Source of the DNA: CAZEKB01 sp964512225
Lineage (GTDB): Bacteria; Myxococcota_A; UBA796; UBA9615
Reading direction: 5' to 3'
Assembly: GCA_964512225.1 (NCBI GenBank)
Contig: CAZEKB010000014.1
Coordinates: 16,452 to 80,451, forward strand
DNA: 64,000 nt
Shown: piece after piece, positions 44,938 through 52,607 of the stretch
Position numbering within the stretch: position 1 is the stretch's first letter
Layout of the letters: each line of letters starts with the position of its first letter
The notes under the pieces: model-generated
Told to the model about the DNA's origin: nothing
Seen by the model: only the letters and a program-made list of their open reading frames with translations
The model's database searches: none
Translations under genes and position numbers: made by a program

Positions 44938-45594
44938 ATGTCCTCACGCCTCTTCTTCACTCTCTTCGCCGGTCTGTGCTTCGTCGTCGGGTGCACGCCC
45001 GAGCTCGACGAAGGTCGCAACGCGGGGGACTGCGTCGACGGCGCCGACAACGACGGCGACGGGTTCTTCGACTGCAACGACCCCGGCTGCTCCGAGTCCC
45101 CCGACTGCGAGGCCGGAGGCGACGACGACGTGGTGGTGGACGACGACGACGCGAACCCCGACGACGACGACGCGAAGCCCGACGACGACGACTCGGCCCC
45201 CGACGACGACGACGACGCGGGCGGCAGCAACAACGTGCTGATCGAGCTCTCGGACGACCCGAGCCTCGGGGCCACGACCCCGAACGGCACGAGCGTCTTC
45301 GTATTCGTGATGAACCCGAAGCAGGTGACCGACGGCTTCCCCTTCGGCGAGCCCGGAGACCGGGTCGACGGCACGTGGCAGGACGGGTTCTCCGGCGAGG
45401 CCCAGATCCCGGTGGGCTCCACCGTCGGTCTCATCGCCATGCTGGACGTGAACGGCGACGAGGAGGTCTGCTCCGAGGGCGACCACCACGGCTTTGCGGA
45501 GGTCACGGCCACCGAAGAGGTGCAGACGGTGGAGATCGCGATCGTGAACGTGCTCGACGGCACGGAGTGCGAGCGCGAGGGCAAGCCCGAGTAG
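44938..45594 (+). CDS. Lipoprotein with short DNDGDG-Cys module and poly-Asp linker
   Basis: 218 residues. Lipobox FVVGC (Cys16) leads to a short module, DCVDGADNDGDGFFDCNDPGC, then SPDC, followed by 35 residues of mostly Asp (DDDDAN, DDDDAK, DDDDSA blocks), and a beta-rich C-terminal domain of about 135 residues (NNVLIELSDDPSLG, TSVFVFVMNPK, STVGLIAMLDVNGDEEVC, QTVEIAIVNVLDG). The layout is the same as the gene at 61040. A calcium-binding spacer that lifts a small domain off the outer membrane is inferred. ATG 44938 has AAGGA nine bases upstream; ATG 44929 overlaps the glutaminase stop. The two genes are probably co-transcribed. Confidence 0.75.
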   Translation: MSSRLFFTLFAGLCFVVGCTPELDEGRNAGDCVDGADNDGDGFFDCNDPGCSESPDCEAGGDDDVVVDDDDANPDDDDAKPDDDDSAPDDDDDAGGSNNVLIELSDDPSLGATTPNGTSVFVFVMNPKQVTDGFPFGEPGDRVDGTWQDGFSGEAQIPVGSTVGLIAMLDVNGDEEVCSEGDHHGFAEVTATEEVQTVEIAIVNVLDGTECEREGKPE

Positions 45595-45643
45595 CAGAAC
45601 GCAGGCGAGGAGCCCGGCCCCGTCGGGCGCGAGCTCCCCGCCG

Positions 45644-45664
45644 CGGGTCCCCTGCGCGGACCCG
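45644..45664. terminator. Possible bidirectional terminator hairpin
   Basis: CGGGTCC-CCTGCGC-GGACCCG is a perfect 7-bp stem with a seven-base loop in the 86-bp gap between convergent genes. It lacks a T-run on either side, so the call rests on position and stem strength only. Confidence 0.35.
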
Positions 45665-45680
45665 AGCGTGGACCGCTCGT

Positions 45681-46592
45681 CTACGAGATCCAGGTCGCGC
45701 GACGGCGCAGGCCCAGGCCGCCGAGGGCGAGCAGGAACGCCAGCGTCGCGCCGCCCTCCGCTTCGACCCCGCCCGAGCACGAGCACGCCTGGGGCGTGCC
45801 GTCGCCGAACCCGTCGGCGTCGCAGTCCGAGTCGCCGGCGTCGCCCGCTTCGTCGTCGCCGCAGTCGTCGCCCGCGGACCCGTCGCCCGCCTGGTCGTCG
45901 TCGTCGTCGTCGCTCTCGTGCTCGGCGGGCGGGTACTCGGGATCCTCGGAGTCGGGCGTGCCGTCGTTGTCCGAGTCGGCGGTGCCCTCCTCTTCGTCGG
46001 GCGTGCCGTCGTCGTCCGAGTCGGTGTCCTGCTGGTTCGGGGTCCCGTCGCCGTCGGTGTCGTCGTTGCCTTCCCACTCGTCCGGCAGGGTGTCGTCGTC
46101 GGAGTCTTCGTCCTGGTGGTCCGGCGTGCCGTCGGAGTCGGTGTCGATCGGCGAGCCGTCGTCGCCGCACTCGTCCTCGTCGCCGATCCCGTCGTTGTCC
46201 GAGTCGGGGTCGCGGAAGTCCTCGTAGCCGTCGCCGTCGGTGTCCACGGGGTTGTGCGGGTCCTCGCCGCACTCGTCTTCGTCGAGCAGGCCGTCGTTGT
46301 CCGAGTCGAGGTCTTCGCAGTCGGGGTCGCCGTCCCCGTCGCTGTCGACCATGCCCTCGACGTCGTCGGGGATCGTGTCGCCGTCGGAGTCGCAGATCTC
46401 GTCCGGGGCCGCGTCGCACTCGGGCATGTCGCCCCAGTCGTCGTCTTCGTCGCAGGTGCGGACGACGATCAGGCCGGGGGCGATGCTGACCTCTTCGGTG
46501 CAGCCCTCGCCCTGGTCGGACCAGTCGAAGCGACAGCCCGCGGCGGGCAACAGGAACAGGAGAGAGAGAAGGGCGATGGGGAAGCGGTGCAC
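45681..46592 (-). CDS. TSP3-repeat lipoprotein with MYXO-CTERM-like tail
   Basis: 303 residues. The signal peptide ends in lipobox PAAGC (Cys20). Residues about 65-225 are thrombospondin type 3-like calcium repeats (DSDGDTIPDDVEG, DSDGDGDPDCEDLDSDNDG, DTDGDGYEDFRDPDSDNDG, DSDNDGTPDSEDPEYPP). An Asp/Gly/Ala linker leads to ACSCSGGVEAEGG followed by a hydrophobic span ATLAFLLALGGLGLRRR, which matches the MYXO-CTERM sorting pattern (Cys, span, Arg cluster). A lipobox and a sorting tail in one protein is unusual. The start is GTG with GGAGG six bases upstream, partly inside a hairpin. It is surface exposed by inference. Confidence 0.8.
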   Translation of the reverse strand: MHRFPIALLSLLFLLPAAGCRFDWSDQGEGCTEEVSIAPGLIVVRTCDEDDDWGDMPECDAAPDEICDSDGDTIPDDVEGMVDSDGDGDPDCEDLDSDNDGLLDEDECGEDPHNPVDTDGDGYEDFRDPDSDNDGIGDEDECGDDGSPIDTDSDGTPDHQDEDSDDDTLPDEWEGNDDTDGDGTPNQQDTDSDDDGTPDEEEGTADSDNDGTPDSEDPEYPPAEHESDDDDDDQAGDGSAGDDCGDDEAGDAGDSDCDADGFGDGTPQACSCSGGVEAEGGATLAFLLALGGLGLRRRATWIS

Positions 46593-46601
46593 AGGGATCC
46601 T

Positions 46602-46641
46602 CCGGTGAGTTTCGAGCGACGAGCGAGCGTCGCCTCACCGG
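46602..46641 (-). promoter_or_regulatory. Hairpin overlapping the ribosome site of the TSP3-repeat gene
   Basis: CCGGTGAG (46602-46609) and CTCACCGG (46634-46641) form a perfect 8-bp stem, with an inner GCGAC/GTCGC pairing. On the minus strand the last two G of the proximal arm are the first bases of GGAGG, so folding would partly hide the Shine-Dalgarno. Confidence 0.45.
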
Positions 46642-46689
46642 GGCAGTGCGACCGACCTTCGAGAACGATCGGTTTTTCTTGCCGAAGGA

Positions 46690-47724
46690 TCAGGTGTTGT
46701 GGCGGATGTTCAGGATGTCGCCGTCCTGAACGATGTACGCCTTGCCTTCGACGCGGTAGACCCCGGCGGCCTTGGCGGCGGCTTCGGAGCCGTGCTCGAC
46801 GAAGTCGTCGAACGCCAGCACCTCGGCCCGGATGAAGCCGCGCTCGAGGTCGCTGTGGATCTTGCCCGCCGCCACCGGGGCCGTGCTGCCCTTGCGCACG
46901 GTCCAGGCCCGGCACTCGTCGGGCCCCGCGGTGAGGAACGAGATCAGGTCGAGCAGGGCGTAGGCCCGGCGGATGAAGACGTCGCGGGCGGGCTCGTCGA
47001 GCTCCATCGCCTCGAGGAACTCGGCCTGCTCGTCCGGCTCCATGTCCGCGATGTCCGCCTCGACGGCCGCCGACATCGCCATGGAGATCTGCCGGGCGCC
47101 GCGCTCGTTGGCCTCTCGGTAGGCCGCGAACTCGGGATCCGTCCACTGGTCCTCGCCGAGGTTGTAGAGCGTGACCAGCGGCTTCATCGAGAGGAACTGG
47201 TAGCCGGAGACGGCCTTCTGCTCGTCCTTGGACAGCTCGACCTCGCGCAGCGGCTCGAGGTTCTCGAGGGCCGCGTGCAGCTTCTCGATGGTGTCGCGCT
47301 CGATCCCCTTGCGGTTCTCACGCCGGAAGCGGTCCACCTGCTTCTCGGTCAGCGCCATGTCGCTGAGCAGGAGCTCGCCGTCGAAGTCTTCGATGTCCCG
47401 GGCCGGATCCGCGGGTTTCACGGCCGCCGGGTCGTCGAAGACGCGCACGACGTGCACGAGGGCAGCCACGTTCTTCATCGCCGCGATCGTCTTGTTGTCC
47501 AGGGCCTTCTCCGAGGCGCCCGGGATCCCCGCGATGTCGACGAACGTGATCTGCGTGAACACGGTCTTCTTCGGCTCGTGGTGCTCGGCGAGGGCGACCA
47601 CGCGCGGATCGGGGACCTTGATGCTGCCGAACGTGACGTCCCGACCCGGCGCGGCGCCGGGGGCCAGCGCTTGAAAGACGGTCGTCTTGCCGCTGCGGGG
47701 GAAGCCGGTGATTCCGATCTGCAT
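46690..47724 (-). CDS. ychF: Ribosome-associated GTPase/ATPase YchF (OLA1 family)
   Basis: 344 residues. P-loop GITGFPRSGKTT at 4-15, G2/G3 region with FVDIAGIPGAS (DxxG as DIAG), and the family-specific G4 NLGE in place of NKxD, which gives YchF its ATP preference. A coiled-coil insert (about 130-180) and a C-terminal TGS domain (LISFLTAGPDECRAWTVRKG, KIHSDLERGFIRAEVLAFDD, YRVEGKAYIVQDGDILNIRHN) complete the architecture. It is slightly shorter than the usual 363. GGAG precedes the ATG, and TATAGT lies 27 bases before it. It is divergent from the pyruvate dehydrogenase operon. Confidence 0.93.
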   Translation of the reverse strand: MQIGITGFPRSGKTTVFQALAPGAAPGRDVTFGSIKVPDPRVVALAEHHEPKKTVFTQITFVDIAGIPGASEKALDNKTIAAMKNVAALVHVVRVFDDPAAVKPADPARDIEDFDGELLLSDMALTEKQVDRFRRENRKGIERDTIEKLHAALENLEPLREVELSKDEQKAVSGYQFLSMKPLVTLYNLGEDQWTDPEFAAYREANERGARQISMAMSAAVEADIADMEPDEQAEFLEAMELDEPARDVFIRRAYALLDLISFLTAGPDECRAWTVRKGSTAPVAAGKIHSDLERGFIRAEVLAFDDFVEHGSEAAAKAAGVYRVEGKAYIVQDGDILNIRHNT

Positions 47725-47750
47725 GGTGCTCTCCGGGGGGAAGGGCGCGC

Positions 47751-47756
47751 ACTATA
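47751..47756 (-). promoter_or_regulatory. Possible -10 box of ychF
   Basis: TATAGT on the minus strand lies 27 bases before the ychF ATG. A TTCCCA 16 bases further upstream is a poor -35. The gap to pdhA is 111 bases. Confidence 0.3.
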
Positions 47757-47835
47757 GGGACCCCCGCGCCCGTGGGAAGGGTCGCGCGCCTCCACCTCGC
47801 GCGCACCCCCGCGTGAGCGTGTAGAACACCGCACC

Positions 47836-48825
47836 ATGGACGACTCCACACGCACGCGTTTGCTTCGGTCGATGCTCTACGCCCGCCGCTTCGAGGAGCG
47901 GTGCTTCCAGGCGTACATGGAGCGCAAGGTCGGCGGATTCCTGCACCTCTACCCCGGCCAGGAAGCCTGCTGCATCGGCGTGATGGAGGCCGCGCGCCCG
48001 GGCCGCGACTACGTGATCACCGGGTACCGGGACCACGTGCACGCGCTGGCGTCCGGGGCCGACCCGAAGGAGGTCATGGCCGAGCTCTACGGCAAGGCGA
48101 CGGGCAGCTCCGGGGGCTTCGGGGGCTCGATGCACATCTTCGACGTCGGGAAGCGGTTCATGGGCGGCTACGCCCTCGTGGGCGGCCCCTTCCCCCTCGC
48201 CGCAGGCCTGGCGATGGGCTGCAAGATGCAGGGCACCGACGACATCGCGATCTGCTTCCTCGGCGACGCCGCCAACAACCAGGGCACGTTCCACGAGACG
48301 ATGAACATGGCGAGCCTCTGGGAGCTGCCGGTCCTGTTCGTCTGCGAGAACAACCTGTACGGGATCGGCACGGCGCTCGCGCGCTCCACCGCCGTACACG
48401 ACCAGTACAAGCGGGTCGCGTCGTACAACATCGAAGCGGACGTCTGCGACGGCCAGGACGTCGAGACCGTCATCGCCCACGCCGGGAAGGCCGTCGACTA
48501 CGTCCGCGGCAACGGCAAGCCCTACTTCCTCGAGCTCAAGACGTACCGCTTCCGCGGCCACTCCATGTCCGACGGCGGGGCCTACCGCGCCCAGGCCGAG
48601 GTCGACGAGTGGAAGGAGCGGGACCCGATCGACATCCTCAAGAAGCGCCTGATCGCGTCGGGCGGGCTCACCGAGGAGGCCTACGAGGCGATGGACGAGG
48701 AGGTGATCGACCGCATCGAGGACGAGGTGATCTCGTTCGCCGAGTCCTCGCCGGAGCCGTCGGTGGAGGACGTCGCGAAGCACGTCCTGGCGACGGACGA
48801 CCCCTACGTGAAGGGAACGGTCTGA
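47836..48825 (+). CDS. pdhA: Pyruvate dehydrogenase E1 component, alpha subunit
   Basis: A 329-residue thiamine-diphosphate subunit of the alpha2beta2 E1. YARRFEERCFQAYMERKVGGFLHLYPGQEA opens the domain. GGSMHIFD, the ThDP motif region CFLGDAANNQGTFHE (normally GDG..N, here GDA-ANNQG) and YRFRGHSMSDGGAYR, the conserved regulatory loop, follow. It decarboxylates pyruvate and passes the acetyl to the lipoyl domain of E2. First gene of pdhA-pdhB-E2/E3; TAGAAC lies eight bases before the ATG and no Shine-Dalgarno is obvious. Its stop overlaps the next ATG by one base. Confidence 0.93.
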   Translation: MDDSTRTRLLRSMLYARRFEERCFQAYMERKVGGFLHLYPGQEACCIGVMEAARPGRDYVITGYRDHVHALASGADPKEVMAELYGKATGSSGGFGGSMHIFDVGKRFMGGYALVGGPFPLAAGLAMGCKMQGTDDIAICFLGDAANNQGTFHETMNMASLWELPVLFVCENNLYGIGTALARSTAVHDQYKRVASYNIEADVCDGQDVETVIAHAGKAVDYVRGNGKPYFLELKTYRFRGHSMSDGGAYRAQAEVDEWKERDPIDILKKRLIASGGLTEEAYEAMDEEVIDRIEDEVISFAESSPEPSVEDVAKHVLATDDPYVKGTV

Positions 48826-49802
48826 TGGCGGACCTCGCATACTGGGAGGCCCTGCGGCGGGCCCACGACGAAGAGCTGGCCAACGACCCGATGGTCATCG
48901 TCCTGGGCGAAGACGTCGGCGTGGCGGGCGGCACCTACAAGGCCACGCTCGGGCTGTACGACAAGTACGGGGACAAGCGCGTGATCGACACGCCGATCTC
49001 CGAGAACAGCTTCACGGGCATCGGGGTGGGCGCGTCCTTCATCGGGGTGCGGCCGATCATCGAGATCATGTCCGTGAACTTCGCCTGGCTGGCGACGGAC
49101 CAGATCTGCAACTCCGCGGCGAAGGTCCGCTACATGTCCGGGGGCACGCTCACCGCCCCGATCGTGGTGCGCACCGCGGGGGGCACGGCGCACCAGCTGG
49201 GCGCCCAGCACTCCGCCCGGATGGAGAAGGTGTTCATGGGCGTCGCGGGCCTGCGCGTCGTCACGCCGTCCACGCCCGCCCAGGCGTACGGGCTGCTCAA
49301 GTCGGCCGTGCGGTGCGCGGACCCCGTGCTGATCAACGAGCACGAGCGCATGTACAACCTCCGCGGCGAGGTCCCGGACCACGAGTTCTTCCACCCGCTG
49401 GAGGGCTCGCGCGTCGCCCGCGAAGGCCGCGACATCACCCTGTTCGGCTACAACATCTCGACGCACTGGTGCCTGCGCGCGGCCGATGAGCTCGCCCGCC
49501 ACGGCATCGAGGCCGAGGTCGTGGACCTCTACTCCCTCGCGCCCCTGGACCGCGAGGGCATCGCCCGATCGGTGAGCAAGACGCACCGGGCCCTGATCGC
49601 CGAAGAGGCCGAGGCGCCCGTCGGCGTCGGCTCGGAGGTGATGGCGATCATCAACGAGACCTGCTGGTGGGACCTCGACGCCCCGCCGGTGCGCGTCTCG
49701 GCCCTGAACGTCCCCGTCCCCTACAACCACACCCTCGAGCTGGCCGCGATCCCGGACGAAAAGGACGTCCTCGCCGCCGCTCTGAAGATGTTCGGGCGCT
49801 GA
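48825..49802 (+). CDS. pdhB: Pyruvate dehydrogenase E1 component, beta subunit
   Basis: 325 residues of the E1-beta transketolase type. Seen are DPMVIVLGEDVGVAGGTYKAT (catalytic Glu), DTPISENSFTGIGVGAS, QICNSAAKVRYMSGG, GAQHSARMEKVFMG (His/Ser contacts), LRVVTPSTPAQAYGLLKSAV and, in the C-terminal domain, AEVVDLYSLAPLDREGI. It pairs with PdhA to bind ThDP at the interface. The ATG overlaps the pdhA stop (TGATG), and the E2-E3 fusion gene starts two bases after its stop, so the three are one transcript. Length matches the family. Confidence 0.93.
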   Translation: MADLAYWEALRRAHDEELANDPMVIVLGEDVGVAGGTYKATLGLYDKYGDKRVIDTPISENSFTGIGVGASFIGVRPIIEIMSVNFAWLATDQICNSAAKVRYMSGGTLTAPIVVRTAGGTAHQLGAQHSARMEKVFMGVAGLRVVTPSTPAQAYGLLKSAVRCADPVLINEHERMYNLRGEVPDHEFFHPLEGSRVAREGRDITLFGYNISTHWCLRAADELARHGIEAEVVDLYSLAPLDREGIARSVSKTHRALIAEEAEAPVGVGSEVMAIINETCWWDLDAPPVRVSALNVPVPYNHTLELAAIPDEKDVLAAALKMFGR

Positions 49803-49804
49803 GC

Positions 49805-52546
49805 ATGACGACCCCGATCAAGATGCCCCAGCTCTCGGACACCATGACCGAGGGCGTCGTCGTGTCCTGGGAGAAGTCCATCGGCGATACGATCAAGCGC
49901 GGCGACATCGTCGCCACGGTCGAGACCGACAAGGCGATCATGGACGTGGAGGTCTTCTCCAAGGGCTTCCTGTCCGGACCGCTCGCGCCCGAGGGCGAGG
50001 TCCTGCCCGTCGGGGCCGTGATGGGCCACGTGGTGAAGACGGCCGAAGAGGTCGTGCAGGGCGAGTTCGTCGCCGAGGCGCCCCCCGCCGATCCGGGGCA
50101 CTCGGTCGCCGGGGACGAAGAGACGGTCGTGACGGATCACGGCGGCCCCCGGCCGCCCGCGCGCGCGCCGATCGGCGCTCCCCGGGGCGGTCCTCCCGCG
50201 GCCCGCCCGGCGCACGGCGCAACCCCCTACGCGCGCGCCCTCGCGGGGGCGTACGGCGTCGATCTCTCGGGCGTCCGCGGCAGCGGGCCTTCGGGCGCGG
50301 TGCTGGCCGCCGACGTCGAGGCCTCCCGCGGCGCGGCCTCCGCAGGCGCGGGCTTCGGCGTGCTCGGGATCGAGGACGCGGACCTGGCGACGCCCGGCGT
50401 GGGCCGCGCCATGACCGGGATCGAGGCGGCGACGGCCAGGTCGATGCAGGCGGGCTGGACCATGCCCACCTTCCGCGTGTCCGTGGGGATCCGCCTGGCG
50501 TCCCTCAAGCGGGCCGCGAAGGGCGCGAAGGTCGGCCTCACGGTGGCCATCGCCCGGGCGTGCGCGCTCGCGATGGGCAAGCACGCCAAGATGAACGCGG
50601 CTTGGCAGCCCGGGGGCCTGATCCTCGAGCGCTCGAACGTCGACGTCGGCATCGCGGTCGCCGCCGACGGCGGCCTGGTCGTGCCCGTGCTGCGCGACGC
50701 GGAGTCCGCCTCGCTCGCGGACCTGACGACGAGCTGGAAGGACCTCGTGAGCCGGGCGCGCAAGCGCCGCCTGAAGCCCGAGGAGTGGGCTCACCCGACG
50801 TTCATGGTCAGCAACATGGGGATGCTCGGGGTCGACTGGTTCGACGCGATCCCCACCCCCGGGACCTCCGCGATCGTCGCGATCTCCCGGCCCGACGCCG
50901 AGGGCGCGGCGCCGTTCACGGTCACGGCGGACCACCGCGTGAACAACGGCGCCGACGTCGCGATGTGGCTGCAGACGCTCAAGGGGCTGATCGAGGCGCC
51001 CGACGCCTGGCTCGCCCCCGCCGGCCCCGCGATCCCCCCCGGCGACTGGGACTACGACGTGGTCGTGGTGGGCGGCGGCCCGGGCGGCCAGGACTGCGCC
51101 CGGGACCTGGCGCAGAACGGCATGAAGGTGGCGATGGTCAACGACGCGCCCCTGCCGGGCGGCGAGTGCCTCTGGCGAGGGTGCATCCCCAGCAAGGCGT
51201 GGCGCGGCGCGGCGGACAAGCTGAAGGACCGCGCCGACGACGCGCGGCTGGGTGTGTTCGGCACCACGTCCGGCACCCTCGACTGGGCGTCGCTGGAGGA
51301 CGAGCGGCGCCGCATCCTCGAGGCCCGCGGTGAGATGGCCGCGAAGGCCGACAAGGGCATGAAGATCGCCGCGATCCAGGGCTTCGGTTCGTTCGTGGAC
51401 GAGCACACGCTCGCGATCCACACCGGCGGCAACTCCGACGAGCGCCACCGTCGCCTCGCACCGGGCCTCGAAGACGCGCCCCGCACGGTCACCTTCGGGT
51501 GCGCGGTCGTCGCCACCGGCGCCCCCCCGTTCGTGCCCCCGATCCCGGGCGCCCGCGAGCGGATCGGGCTCGACGGAGGCGTGCACACGTCCGACACGAT
51601 CTGGTGGCTGCCCGCGGCCCCGAAGCGGGTCGCCGTGGTCGGCGGCGGCGCGATCGGCTGCGAGATGGCCCAGATGTTCCACGACTTCGGCGCCGAGGTC
51701 GTGCTGCTGGAGATGCAGGAGCGGCTCCTCGCGGAGGTCGAGCCCGAGGTCGCGCGGGAGCTCGCCGCGGTCCTCGACGCCCAGGAGCGCATGCGCGTCC
51801 TCACGTCGGTCGCCGTGTCCGGCGTCTCCGGGACGCCCGGGGCCATGACCGTCACCTGGCAGGCGGGCGGGGATCACAAGGGCGGCGCCGAAGCCTCGGC
51901 GGACTGCGATCTGGTGCTGGTGGCCACCGGCAAGCGTCCGGTGCTCGAAGGCCTGGGCCTCGGCAACGCGGGGATCGCGTCCGATCGGGGTGTGATCGTC
52001 GCGGACGCTCGGTGCCGCACGTCGGTCCCGCACATCTTCGCGGTGGGCGACGTGATCGGCGGCTTGATGCTGGCCCACACCGCGGGCGAGCAGGGGCGCG
52101 TCGCGGCGGCGACGATCCTCGGCGAGGACCGGACCTACGACCAGGCCGTGGACACCGGCGTGATCTTCACCCGCCCGCAGGCGGCGTTCGCGGGGCTGTC
52201 CAAGGCCCAGGCCGAGGACGCGGGCCTCGAGGTGAGCGAGATCAAGGTCCCGCTCAAGCTCGACGCCCAGGCGATGATCCACGGCGAGGAGCACGGCCTC
52301 GTGAAGCTCGTCGCCGAGAACCGGTCGCGACGCATCGTCGGCGTCCACCTGCTCGCGGACCACGCCGACACGCTCGTGAGCGGGGCGGCCCTCATGGTCT
52401 CGGCCGGCCTCACGCTCGACCAGGTCGGGAGCACGATCTTCCCGCACCCCACCACGACCGAGCTGTTCGGCGATCTCGCCCGTCGCCTCGACGCGCGCCT
52501 GACCCGCTCGGCGAAGCGGGCCGCGGCGAGGGCCGCCAAGCGCTGA
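49805..52546 (+). CDS. Fused dihydrolipoyl acetyltransferase (E2) and dihydrolipoyl dehydrogenase (E3)
   Basis: A single 913-residue chain. Residues 1-80 are a lipoyl domain with ETDKA (Lys43). A Pro/Ala linker follows, then a subunit-binding domain (TPYARALAGAYGVDLSGVRGSGPSGAV, 140-167). Residues 195-400 form the E2 catalytic domain, ending DHRVNNGAD, where the usual HRxxDG has Asn for Asp. After about 12 residues a complete E3 begins: YDVVVVGGGPGG (417-428), redox pair CLWRGC (455-460), a second Rossmann motif RVAVVGGGAIGCEMA, FAVGDVIGG and the dimer-interface HPTTTE. E2 and E3 are normally separate genes. The frame is continuous with no stop between the parts. Third gene of the pdh operon. 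Confidence 0.93.
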   Translation: MTTPIKMPQLSDTMTEGVVVSWEKSIGDTIKRGDIVATVETDKAIMDVEVFSKGFLSGPLAPEGEVLPVGAVMGHVVKTAEEVVQGEFVAEAPPADPGHSVAGDEETVVTDHGGPRPPARAPIGAPRGGPPAARPAHGATPYARALAGAYGVDLSGVRGSGPSGAVLAADVEASRGAASAGAGFGVLGIEDADLATPGVGRAMTGIEAATARSMQAGWTMPTFRVSVGIRLASLKRAAKGAKVGLTVAIARACALAMGKHAKMNAAWQPGGLILERSNVDVGIAVAADGGLVVPVLRDAESASLADLTTSWKDLVSRARKRRLKPEEWAHPTFMVSNMGMLGVDWFDAIPTPGTSAIVAISRPDAEGAAPFTVTADHRVNNGADVAMWLQTLKGLIEAPDAWLAPAGPAIPPGDWDYDVVVVGGGPGGQDCARDLAQNGMKVAMVNDAPLPGGECLWRGCIPSKAWRGAADKLKDRADDARLGVFGTTSGTLDWASLEDERRRILEARGEMAAKADKGMKIAAIQGFGSFVDEHTLAIHTGGNSDERHRRLAPGLEDAPRTVTFGCAVVATGAPPFVPPIPGARERIGLDGGVHTSDTIWWLPAAPKRVAVVGGGAIGCEMAQMFHDFGAEVVLLEMQERLLAEVEPEVARELAAVLDAQERMRVLTSVAVSGVSGTPGAMTVTWQAGGDHKGGAEASADCDLVLVATGKRPVLEGLGLGNAGIASDRGVIVADARCRTSVPHIFAVGDVIGGLMLAHTAGEQGRVAAATILGEDRTYDQAVDTGVIFTRPQAAFAGLSKAQAEDAGLEVSEIKVPLKLDAQAMIHGEEHGLVKLVAENRSRRIVGVHLLADHADTLVSGAALMVSAGLTLDQVGSTIFPHPTTTELFGDLARRLDARLTRSAKRAAARAAKR

Positions 52547-52607
52547 GATCGGGGGGAAAGAGAACGCGGACGACGCCGTACACTGGGGGCACCCAGGAGA
52601 CATCGCC

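Noticed and set aside
46651..46680. Hairpin ACCGA...TCGGT followed by TTTTT as a terminator
   Set aside because: The T-run is on the plus strand, where no gene ends within 1 kb. On the minus strand, where ychF ends, it would be an A-run before the stem.
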